Below are positions 42,954-53,500 of a DNA stretch of 64,000 nt, one piece after another (position 1 is the stretch's first letter; the number at the start of each line of letters is the position of its first letter). The DNA is from Pseudozyma flocculosa PF-1 (lineage: Eukaryota; Basidiomycota; Ustilaginomycetes; Ustilaginales; Ustilaginaceae). Where the stretch lies: assembly GCF_000417875.1 (NCBI RefSeq), contig NW_006920875.1, forward strand, positions 536,538 to 600,537, given 5' to 3'. The notes under the pieces were generated by a model, which worked only from the letters and a program-made list of their open reading frames with translations, had not been told where the DNA came from and searched no databases. The position numbers and the translations under genes are program-made.

Positions 42954-44200
42954 TTAGGCGGCGGCGGCAACGGGCGCCGAGGCCTCTGGTGCGGCAGCGG
43001 GGACGGCGGCAACGACGGGGGCAGGGGCAGCGGGCTTGGCCTCCTCCTCGGCCTTCGTCTCCTCGGTCTCGGCGGCCTTCTCCTCGGCAGCGGGGGCGGC
43101 CTCGGTGGCGGTCTCCTCCTGCTTGTCCTCCTCAGCAGCGGCGGCGGGCTTGGCCTCGTCCGACTTCTTCTTGTGGAAGAGGGCGCCGACGCGTCCGCTC
43201 AGGCGGCGGCCGAGCTTCTCGCGCTGCGCAGGAGTGGGAGTGGGAGAGTCCTGCTTCTTGGCGGCCTCGTCGATCTTGACGGCCTCCTCAGTGATAGGGG
43301 CGGCCTCGATGACGGCGGGAGCCTCGACGGGCTCGGCGGCGGCCTCAGCCGGGGCGGCAGCGGCAGCGGCAGGGGCCTCCTCGACCTTGGGGGACTCCTC
43401 GGCGACGGCAGGGGTCTCCTCGGCCTTAGCCTCAGTGACCTCAGCAGCCTCAGTGGTCTCGGCGACGGGGGCAGCGGCCTCCTCCTTGGGAGCCTTCTCC
43501 TTCTTGGCGCTGTTGGTGATGGACGGAAGTGGGCAGGGGGGTGAGGTGGGGTTGCCTTTAGCCGTCTGTGAGACCGAGACGAAGATCGCCCGCGGTGCGT
43601 CGGTGTTACGTGCTGCGGCGCCACACTTACGTCTTCTCCTTGAAGAGGCCGATGACCTTGCCGAAGAGCGACTGGCGCTTCTCCTTCTTGGGGGTGGTCA
43701 CCTCCTCCTTGGCGGCCTCCTCGGTGGTCTCCTCAGTGGCAGGGGCGGCGGCGGTGGCGGCAGCGACAGGCTCGGCCTCACTGCAGATGAGCCAAGACAA
43801 GCAACAAAGGAGATATCGCGTCAGTGTGACTGCAATCTCACGTTGCCCTCAAGCGTACCTTGCCTCAACGAACACTCACGTCTCGGCAGCGGCGACGGGG
43901 GTGGCCTCCTCAGCCTTGGTCTCGGCGACGGGCTCGGCAGCGGCGGGAGCCTCGGTGGCAGCAGGAGCCTCGGCCTGCGGGTGGAGTGGCGACGGAGAGT
44001 TCACGGTAAAAATCAGCGAATCAGCGCGTGTGTCCAGAACGGAGCGAGCTCAGGGCAGGCAGCAGCAGACTGCAACTCACGGTAGCGGCGGGGGCCTCGG
44101 TGGTCTCCTCGACCTTGGTCTCGGCGGGAGCGGCAACGACGGGCTCCTCGACCTTGGTCTCGTCGACGACGACGGGGGCAGTCTCAGCGGGGGCGGACAT
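42954..44200 (-). CDS. Ala/Glu/Pro-rich acidic protein with two basic amphipathic motifs
   Basis: Four exons, complement(join(42954..43509,43631..43780,43880..43974,44081..44200)), 306 residues; every junction is in phase, although no exon contains a long ORF with its own Met. It starts MSAPAETAPVVVDETKVEEP and is dominated by Ala, Glu, Pro, Val and Thr, so largely disordered. Two short basic segments stand out and resemble each other: KEKRQSLFGKVIGLFKEK (about residues 104-121) and REKLGRRLSGRVGALFHKKK (218-237). Both have the form R-x-S/L-x-G-[KR]-V-x-x-LF-x-x-K, as expected of an amphipathic membrane- or protein-binding helix with a phosphorylatable Ser. Codon use is extremely biased to C-ending codons (GCC, GAG, AAG), suggesting high expression. 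I do not recognise a characterised homologue; similar acidic proteins with RRxSLFG motifs occur in other fungi. Confidence 0.78.
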
Positions 44201-45276
44201 GACGATTGACTGTGGAAGCGACAGAGCGGCAAGGCGGGAGACGGTACAAGGCGGTCAGTCGACATGTGCTGTGAGGGGCGTCGACGGCGGCGCCGTGACG
44301 GGAGCGGCTGTCCGTGGCGCAGGCTCGTCGAGCGACAAAATCGTCCGGGGACGACGCGTCCGGCGTTGCGGGGCACGCGCGGCGTGGCTCGACTCACGGT
44401 TAGGGCTAAGAGCTGGTAGGGGTGTTGGTGGTGATGCTGGACGTGTTGGTGAGAGACGGGATCTCGGTGGACGTGGTGTGAGGTGGCAGGGTAGAGGGGA
44501 GGGGGCGGAGAGGTGGGTTGGACGGCCGGTCCAGGGGATATATAGGGCGGGGCGGAAAGCCAGCCAGGGAGGCAGCTGCGCGGGCCAGGGGGGGGCAGGG
44601 CGGGCGACCCTCACCGAAAAAAAAAGTGGGACGGCGGCGTGTCAGGGGCATCCGGCAGGTTGGTGGCGCGCGAGCTAGCCTGACGCAAAAGCACGTATGT
44701 ACGGCGGTGGCTCGACGCACGCACCTGTGGCTCGGCGGGACAGGCCGATACGTACTCTGGCGCAGCTTGGATGGCCTGGCCCTAGCCTGGCCTGGCATGG
44801 CCTACATTCAGCTGGCGGGAAAGGACGCCGCAGGTCCGTTGCGCTGCCTTGTTGGCTGGCTTGTCGGCTGGCTTGGCTCAGCCTTCAGCGTGTGTGTCTG
44901 CCTGCTCGCCTGCCTGCCTGTCTGCCTTGGCTGGCCCATTTTTGACCGGCCACTCCGAGAGGGGCGGGCGTACTCTACCTGTGTGTGAGCTTGAGCCCTT
45001 TCCCCCTGACTGGGCTGCTACGGATAGGCCAGGCCAGGCCAGGCCCACCTGCAGGCGGCCCCTTGGCTCGGTGGCTCGCAACTGCATGACTCGCGGGCGA
45101 CGCCGAGGATCCTTCTGGAACGATGTACGGGGTGCACGCGCGCGCACTCGACCTGGTGTTGCTCTTTTTTTTTGCCTTTTGAAAAGGGCAGGGGCGGGCG
45201 GCGTCGCAACCGGCTTGCACCTAAATTGTGATTGTGGGCGCTCGCTTCGCCCATCATCACAAGCAAGCACAACTCG

Positions 45277-45277
<1 letters not shown>

Positions 45278-45313
<36 letters not shown>
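45278..45313. repeat. (AGC)12 microsatellite
   Basis: Twelve AGC units, followed directly by AAGC tetranucleotide units. It lies in the gene-free stretch between the Ala/Glu-rich gene and CDS1. Confidence 0.9.
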
Positions 45314-45315
<2 letters not shown>

Positions 45316-46654
45316 GCAAGCAAGCAGCCTTGGGCCGTCGGACCTCTTCCGATCCAATCATCGCATCTCGTGGTTGCCCGCCCAAGGAAAGAGCCTGCGG
45401 CCTGCTCGCTCGCTGGCACAAGAGGCATTCTGCCGTGATGCTGCCGCGTATACGGCACCAGCAGACAAGCAAGCTGAGCCAGACCAAGCCAAAGACGAGG
45501 CCGGACGAGGCCAGGCCAGGCCCGTCGGCGCACGTACGGGTTTTCGGCGGCCGCAAACGAGCTCCGATGTCGACGCCGCCTGGCGCTCCCGTGGCCTGCT
45601 CCTTTCCGTGCATTTGTAACTGCTTCTGCTCGGCCGGCGACTATCGTAACCCGTCCCGGCGTGGGTCGGTGGGTGTATGTACATCGACGAGGGGCGAGGA
45701 TGTGACGCAATGGTTGCTACGCTGCGCGCTGCATGTTGACTCCCTGCCGGGCTACGGCCGAGCAAGCAGGCAAGCAAGGCAGGCAAGCATGGCCGACGAT
45801 ACGATGCCTTGGGAGGGGGTCCAGGCTGGGCGCCGCGCCGCGCCAAAACCGGCTGGCTGGCAGGTTTAACAGGCAAGCAGCTTGTCTGTCTCAAAGGCCC
45901 GGCGGCCACCGCCGCGACGTGGGACAAGGAGCGCATGACCTTTGTCTCGCCGGCCCCGCCAAGACGGCCTAGGCGTACGGGCCGCGAGAGGGGGCGGCGC
46001 TCCAAACGCAACGTACTCGTAGCGCGCCCACCTTCTTGCCTGCCGTTCTACAAAGAGGCAGGGGCGAGGCCGGCCGGGCAAGGACGATTTCAGGGGCGCG
46101 GGGCGTGAGGCAGGCATCATCATCGATCGAAGGGCGCGGCGCGGACCGAGGGCGACGACGTGCGTGGGTGCGTACGGCTGCTCCCGACGTCGGCGTCCGC
46201 CACCGTACCCTCCTAGGCTAGGCCTACAGCTAGCTCTGGCCTCTCTGCCCGTTGTATGGTGTGCATGTGCCTCGGATGGCGCGCAGAAGCGAAGGCAGCA
46301 GAGGCGGCGGATAAGCAATCGTATCGATAAGCAGCAGCTGGCGGTCGGTTGGTGCTGCGTCGGGCTGGAAACCGAAGAGGAGGACAGGCAGGCAGGCAGG
46401 GCCAGGGTCCACCACGACGGGCCTTCTCTCTCTGCCTTGCTTGCTTGTTCGGCGCACTCAGCCACCCACCAGCCACCGTGGATTCATCCCCTAGCCTGCC
46501 ATGAGGGCCATCGGGATCAATATCCGTGTCGGTGCTGATGGCTGGCCGCAAGCAGAGGCGTCGAACAGCAACCACGCTGGAAGGGGTGGCAGCAGGTAGG
46601 CCTAGCCTGGCAGCCCAAGCCTCGAATCGGCAGAGGCCCCCAACCTAACCAACC

Positions 46655-46680
46655 GCACGCACGCACGCACGCACGCACGC
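46655..46680. repeat. (GCAC)n microsatellite
   Basis: Six and a half GCAC units, followed by TTGC-rich sequence, in the gene-free stretch. Confidence 0.9.
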
Positions 46681-47379
46681 TTGCTTGCGCACCCGAGCAA
46701 GGAGATCAGCAAGGTGCATGCGTTTGGATGCATAAACCTGCGACACCGCCCCCTGCCCGCCCGACAGCCTACCTGAGCCAGCTTTGCCTGCCTGCCCGCC
46801 CTATCGTATGCCTGACCATGCCTGCCCGCCTGCCCGCGTCCGCTGCACAGAAGGATGAAGAATCCGCACGTACCAAAACTCCACGCCTGCCAACAGGCGG
46901 CACCCGCGGGGCAGGTTTGCCACCTCACAAGCAAGCTCAAGACAGACGCGCGCAGCTACACGGCACCGCCCGGTTGCGCCAAGCTGGCGTGGCCGGCATC
47001 ACGCGCCATTAACAAGACGCTCTTGCACAGACACACAACGGGCTCTCTCAACGCGGATCGGCTTCGGGATTCCGCCGTGCAAGCACCACGGCGACGGCGA
47101 CGACGACGGCGACCATGGCTGGGCTGCTCAGGCTTGGGATGCGTGCCGGAACACCTGGTGAGCACGCCGCTACAGCGCCGGTCGTACGCAAGGTAGGATT
47201 TCAGATCGGTATGACGCTTCCCCGGTGCGCCCGGAGAACAAGACGATGGGAGTTGTTACAGGTGCCTCGCCGTCGGGGCAAAAGAGGACGGATCGAGATT
47301 GGGGAAGAGGTGCGGGATGGCAATGCAACCGCAAGGTAGGAGGCTCGCGAGGAAGACGGCGACGCCGGGCGAGACCGGC

Positions 47380-49503
47380 TCAAGCGCGCGCGAGCTGTCC
47401 CTGGCCGACGAGGAACCTTCCGATCTCGTGGTAGAGCTCCTTGGACTCTTCGAGAGTGAGCTGCGTCACGATCGTCTGCAGCACCGACCCGACGGTGACG
47501 TGGTGCTCGCGGATGAGCGACGAGTAGTAGACGTAAGAAAACAGGCCCATGAGGAACTGGCAGTCGAAGCGATCCGTCAGACCGCCATGGCCCGGGATGC
47601 TGTCGCCAAAGTCCTTGATGTTGAACGCCCGCTTGAAGCCGCTGGCAAAGAAGCCGCCAAACGGCGCCACCAGGCTGGCAAACGCCGCCATCACCAGCGC
47701 GTGCAGCTGGAACGGCGTCCAGGGCAGCGAGACGATGCGCTGACCCGCCACCGACGACACGGCCGCCGACACGGCGGGCGGCAGCGGCAGATAGTGCCAG
47801 AAAAAGACGGGGTTGACGTCGCAGCGGATCTCCTTGAAGGCGTTCATGCCCAGGCTGACGGCCGGGCAGATCTGCAGGCCGGGGCGGGAGGGAAAATCGC
47901 ACAGAAAAGGCAGCTAGTCAGCGCTGGGTCGGCTTCGGCGAAGCAGTGACAGAGACAAGGCGACGACGTCACTCACCATGTAGTTGTACCTCTGGAAGAG
48001 GGTGGCCCAGCCGTAGGCAAAGAACTCGGTGATGACAAAGGCGCCGACAAAGCCCTCGACCGTCTTCTTGGGGCTGAGGCTGATGAGGGGCGTCTTGCCA
48101 AACGTCATGCCGCAGACGTAGGCAAAGACGTCGTTGCAGATGACGAGGCTGGCGGGCACCCAGAACCAGATGAGGCCCTCGAGGATGTTGTTGACGATAA
48201 AGTGGCTCGAGAAGACGATGAGGAGCAGCGACATGTGGACCCAGCAGAAGAGGCCGAACTGGTGCTTGAGGTTGGGGCGGCTCAGGTTCGAGACAAACGC
48301 CATGAAGCCAAAGACGTAGAGCATAAACGAGAGGAAGCGGTGGTGGCGCGCAAAGGGGATAAAGTAGGCGTCGACAAAGACAATGTGCTTGAAGTAGTAG
48401 ATGATCGACTCGCCGTAGAGGAAGTAGTTGCAGACGGCGAAGAAGTACCAGCTGAGCGTCTTGCTCCACAGCTCCTGCCGCCGGCCCTCGGCCTTGCGGG
48501 CGAAGCGCTCCTCTTCGTTGTCCTCGACCTCGCTCGTGGCGGCGCTGGTGGGCGCCGAAGACATCCGGCTCGACCGACCTCCGCCGCCGCGACCCGTGAC
48601 CGAGGGTCGGCCGGGGATGTTGAACAGCGCGACAATCTCGCGGTAGACGAGCGTCTGCGAGACGAGCACCAGCAGGATCATGTAAGGGTGGCCGAGGAGC
48701 AGCAGGCCGATGAAACCGAAGATCATGACAAACGTGAAGAGCGTGCGCTCCCAGATCTTCTTCCATTTGGCCGCCTTGGCGGCGGCAGCGTCGGCAGCGG
48801 CCTTGTCACCCTCGGCCTTGGACCCGCCGACCTTGGACGAAGCGTCCGAGCGCTTGGCGGGCGTGGTCGAGGAGCGGCCGGAGCTGACCGAGACGGGAGC
48901 GGACTGGCCGTTGACCTCGAACGTCGTCTTGGGGGCTGACTGTGTGGCCGAAGACGGAGTCGACGCTGCTGGTGCGGGGGCTGGGGTCGGTGCCGATGCT
49001 TGTGCGACAGGCTTGACATCGGCGACCTTGGGAGCCTCGGGAGCGAAGGGGGCGGGCGGTGTGGGCACAGCGGTGCTTGGCGACGACGCCGAGGGTGCGG
49101 ATTTAGCGATCTGGGCGCCGTTGACACTGTTCGAGGAGCTGGCGGCGATGCCATTGCTAGCCGGGGCGGGTGCGGCGGCGGCCGGAGCTGGGCCGTCGTC
49201 TCCGAGCTTGGGGCTGCCCTGCTCCGGCGTGCTGGCCGGAGACTGGCTCTGGGACTTGATGGCGGATTTGGACTGCTTTTTGGCGAGCTGGGCCGCCTTG
49301 GCCGCCTTTTTCTGGGCCGTCCTGGTGACGGGCGCCGGCTTGGGCGCCTCGACGACGGGCTCGGGCTCGACTTCGGACTCTTCGTCGCTCTCGATCTCCT
49401 CGACGGCAAGCGCCTCGAACGCCGTCTTTGAGGCGTACCTGCCGCCGCCATTGCGGGTCGAGGGACCAGTGGCCGAGCCGCCGGACTTGGAGGCGGGGGC
49501 CAT
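47380..49503 (-). CDS. CDS1: CDP-diacylglycerol synthase (phosphatidate cytidylyltransferase)
   Basis: Integral ER membrane enzyme making CDP-diacylglycerol from CTP and phosphatidic acid, the branch point to phosphatidylinositol, phosphatidylserine and cardiolipin. Two exons, complement(join(47380..47871,47977..49503)), 672 residues, phase-0 intron of 105 nt. The family signature is complete in exon 2: SGFKRAFNIKDFGDSIPGHG then GLTDRFD, near residues 586-613. At least seven hydrophobic segments follow residue 250 (LFTFVMIFGFIGLLLLG, MILLVLVSQTLVY, FLSFMLYVFGFMAFV, VHMSLLLIVFSSHFIV, and more). NDVFAYVCGMTFGKTPLISL and SPKKTVEGFVGAF are typical of the family. The N-terminal 245 residues are an Ala/Pro/Ser/Glu-rich disordered extension, longer than in yeast Cds1 (about 457 residues in total). 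The start at 49503 is the first good Met; the frame is open further upstream in repeat-rich sequence. Confidence 0.95.
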
Positions 49504-50591
49504 GTCTGCGGGCGAGTGAGTGGGGCTAGGTTGGCTGCCGGCTTTGATGCTCTGTAGGCTCGGCGTGTATCCGCAGCGCAGGCCAGGATGGACTTTGCGA
49601 GCTGCGTAATAAGGTTGTGAAGTGAAAAGAGGACGGAAGGCCGCAGAGGCAGGAGCGGGATGGTGGTCGGATGGCAAACCAGCAAAGGTGAGTGTGTCGT
49701 GGATGGAAATGGGGGCCGGCTGGATTGGCTGGGTTGGCTGCTGGGCCGCTTGCTTCTTCTCGTTTTCGCCTGCCTGCCTGTCTGCTCGCTCGCTTGCGCC
49801 GCCCCCCCGTGTCGCTCTTTCAAAGGCACAGAGCAGCGGCTGCCTGGCCATCATGACGCATGCGAGCGACCCTTCCCTGGCCCTGCCCTGCCCTGCCCTG
49901 CCCTGCCCTGCCCTGCCCTTCGGAATTTCGCCTGCGGTCGGGCCAGCCCAGGCCCCTCGCCACGCACGCACGCACGCGGCACGATCGTCTGTCGAAGTCA
50001 GATGAGAGGCCAGGGTCGGAACCGACATCCTTGCCCTCGCCCTCGACACTCCGCCTAGCTAGCTGCAAGCCAGGCGGGCGCGGCCTCGCTGCGACCTCGT
50101 CCAGTGCAAGGAGGACAGCGAGGCAGAGGCAGAGAGAGGCCGGACAATCAAAGAAGATGGCATCACAGGCCACACCGACATCGACCGACTGCGCTGCCAA
50201 CGACTTGGAAATTCCAGCAGCAAAAGAAATGCAGCGTGCGACGGGCATACAAAGAGGACGACAACGACGATGAGGAGGGGTACAAATACAGACGGAGATG
50301 GATGACGGTGCATACGATGCAGACGATGCGATGCGATGCTCAACGGAACCAGCCACGGCGACGGTAACGCCAGCAACGGCAACGGCGACCACTTCGACGA
50401 CGACAGCGACGACGCAGACGCTCGCTGCGCTCCGAGGGGCCCCACGTCAGACACGCGCTCGAGCAGGAGTCGAACGGGGTCAACACGGAAGCACGCAATT
50501 TCTACGCGAGATAACAGTTTTACAGCAAAGAGACGGAACGCCACGGCGAGGATTTTGACGAGGAGGTTGAGGGTGTGCCGGCAGTGCCGAC
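49504..50591. other. CDS1 promoter region and URA2 3' flank
   Basis: Contains (CCCTG)7 at 49881-49915 and a short CGCA repeat near 49963-49977. Right of about 50140 it is A/C/G-rich with CGACGA-type words. No gene is supported, although the CDS1 frame stays open upstream to about 50049. Confidence 0.5.
49881..49915. repeat. (CCCTG)7 pentanucleotide repeat
   Basis: Seven uninterrupted CCCTG units about 380 bases upstream of the CDS1 start codon, probably in its promoter. Confidence 0.9.
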
Positions 50592-53500
50592 TCAGGCACG
50601 GCCAGTGTTGAGGACCATGGCGAGCAGGGCCACTGTGCGCGCGGGAGGACAGAGGGGCAAAAGGCCGTGGGCCAAAGTCAGTCGCTGTCGTTCGTGTCTG
50701 GACGCCCGTGTGGCAAGCGACGACGGCGAGGAGGCGGTCAGGCGACTCGGCGACTCACTTCGCAAGTAGAGGCCGTACTTGACCTGGCGCCACCAGGCGG
50801 CGCGCGGGTTAAACTCGAGGTCGTCGGCCAGCTCGTTGTTTTTGGGCAGCGGGTGAAGCACAATCGTCGACGGCTTGCACTTGGACAGGGCGGCGTTGTC
50901 GACGACGTAGCTGTCCTTGACCGCCTCGTAGTCGGCCAGATCGGCAAAGCGCTCGCGCTGGACGCGCGTCACGTAGAGGACGTCGGTCTTGGACAGGATG
51001 TCGTCGGTCAGCTGCGTCGACTCGTACTGCTGGATGCCGCGCTGCGCCACCTGCGCCTTGACGCCGTCGGGCATGCGCAGCGAGTCGGGGCTGACGTAGT
51101 AGACCGTCACGCCGTACAGGCACAGCAGCTGCACCAGGCTGTGCACGGTGCGGCCGTGCTTGAGGTCTCCGATCATGGTGATGGTGAGGCCGGCCACGGT
51201 GCCCATCTCCTCGCGGATGGCAAACACGTCGAGCAGCGCCTGCGTCGGGTGCTCAATCGACGACTCGCCGCCCGAGATGACGGGCACCGGCGAGAACTTG
51301 GCCGCCAGGTGCACGCTGCCCGCCGTCGGGTGGCGCATCACGACGGCGTCGGCGTAGCAGCCGAGCGTGCGGACCGTGTCCGGGATCGTCTCGCCCTTGG
51401 TCACCGACGACTTCTCGGGCTGCACCTTGACCACCTGTCCGCCGAGGCGCAGCATGGCCGCCTCAAACGAGCACGAGGTGCGCGTCGACTCCTCGTAGAA
51501 GAGCGTCGCCAGCACGCGGCCCTTGAGCAGGTCGACCGAGCCCTGACGCTCGACGGCAACGCGCATCTCGCCGGCCAGGGTGAAGAGCGCGTGCAGGTCC
51601 TCGCGGCTAAACTGGCTGACGCTGAGGATGTGTCGGCGCGAGAACGTCGGGTGGTAGATGGCCGAGCGGATCGACGGCACGGGCGCGATGGCAGTCAGTG
51701 CCGACGACATCGAAGGCACCACCGCCTGGCCCAGCTGCTGAGCCTGCTGCTGCTGCTGCTGCTCAGACAGGAGGGTCGACATGATGCTGCCGCGCGGCTG
51801 CTGGACGTCGGTGGCGCCGAGGACGGGCGACTTGGCCGACGACCCCATCGACAGCGCCAGCGGCGGAGGCGAGGAGGGCGAGTCGAAGCCCGAGAAGGCG
51901 CCGCCGCTGGTGAGACGGCCCTCGTTGGAGAACGAGACGCGGCGAGCGGCCGAAGCCACTTTGGCCTGCTTTGCGACCGCCGTCGAGGCGAGGCCGCTCA
52001 CGTTGCGGCCGAGGGTGGTGTTGGACAGCACCTCGCCGTCGATGAGCACCGTCTTGCCCTTGTAGATGACGCGGTGCACCGATCCGACCGTGGCGCGCGC
52101 CTCGAGGGGCGACCAGTAGTCGCGCTTGGCGAACGCGCTGGGGCGGTCGATGTCGACCTCGACCTGGGTGTCGGGCTGCGCCTGGATGCCGAAGATCTCG
52201 CGCGGGTTGGTGTAGAGGCGGTGGAGGATGTCGTCGACGGTGAGCCTGCGCTCGTTGACCGCGTCGAGCAGCAGCAGCAGCGCCTCCTCGACACCCGACA
52301 TGGGCGAAGCGGTGTGGCCAAGCTCAGTGGCCAGCTGGTACGGCGTGCTGCCGATCGAGAAGACGTCAATGTCCTCGAGGTGCTCCCACAGCGCCTTGGC
52401 GTCGTCGGCCGAGGGCAGGCAGGTGGCCTGGGGGAACATCTCGGTGGTGAAGAACAGGGCGTAGACGGTGACGTCGCAGGTGACCTTGAGTCCCTTGGCC
52501 TTGCTGAGCGCGATCAGCTGGATGTCGTCGCGCGAGAGGACGTTGGTGACGTGGATGCTGCGGCTGTGCAGGCTGGCCAGCAGCAGCAGCGAAGCCAGGT
52601 CCGTGTTGCGGGCGTCGGTGACGATCGGCGTGTCGGCGGGCCACGAGGCAAAGTGCGAGGCGACGGCGGCCGCCTTGCTGACGTTGGGGCCAAGGCCGTT
52701 GAACGAGACGAGCAGGGAGCGGGTGCGCTCCGAGAGGTCCTCGACCTGGTCGACGTTGGCGGCGGTGGCCGAGACGCCGAGCGAGACGTCGCAGTGGGCG
52801 GCGCCCTCGATCTTGCCCTCGGCAGTGGCGAGCGAGGCCGAGTCGACGATGCTGGTGGAGAGGCCGACAGGCAGCACCTGGACCGTGGTGAAGCCTCCGG
52901 CAATCGAGGCCTTGGTCAGCTCGGCCAGCTCGCGCGCGCCTACGGCCGGATCAGCGATGCTCGGCAGGAACGCCTGGACGTTGATGAGGCCGGGGAAGGT
53001 GTAGGTCGAGTGGCTCGTCTTGTAGTCGACGCTCGACAGCTCGAAGCCGGACGTCGACCTGCGGCGGTGCCGGGCGAGGGCCTCGACAAACAGCTTGGCG
53101 TTCTTGACGTTGGTGATGAGCGGGATCGAGCGGTCGATGGCCAGGCGCCTGGCGCGGTAGCCCATCGAGGTGTACGACAGCGGTCGGCGGTACTTGTTCT
53201 TGCTGGGCAGCGAGATGAAGAGCGACGACATGCCCGAGGTGAGGTGGGTCAGCAGCGAGTAGGCCGACTTGGAGCTCTCCTCGAACTTGCTCTCGTCGTC
53301 CTCGGGCAGCGCCTCGAGGTGAATGACGGGGATGCCCTGCTCCGAGTAGAAGTCGGCCGAGCCCGAAGAGCCGTAGAGGGTGAAGCCGAGCTGGTGGAGC
53401 GTGCGAACCGTCTGCAGCAGCTCCTGCTTCTCGCTAAACGAGCCGATGCTGAGCAAGACGTTCTTGGTGGGCAGGCGGATGCCCGAGGCGATCATGGCCT

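Larger units (their letters stand above)
44201..47379. other. 3.2-kb region without recognisable genes, rich in short tandem words
   Basis: Promoter of the Ala/Glu-rich gene on the left and 3' flank of CDS1 on the right. In between are (AGC)12 at 45278-45313 followed by AAGC units, (GCAC)n at 46655-46680, runs of GGCCA near 45026-45045, and many AGGC, AAGC and CTGC words. Open frames on both strands are Arg/Ala/Gly-rich without motifs. I looked for tRNA B-box-like sequence with a pairing T stem and found none. Confidence 0.5.

Noticed and set aside
43036..44085. 349-residue plus-strand Ser/Ala-rich frame
   Set aside because: Antisense to the four-exon Ala/Glu-rich gene, whose phase-correct GT/AG introns and codon bias support the minus strand.
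44201..47379. Possible mobile element in the long gene-free stretch
   Set aside because: No transposase or reverse transcriptase motif, no long terminal or inverted repeats seen; only microsatellite-like words.
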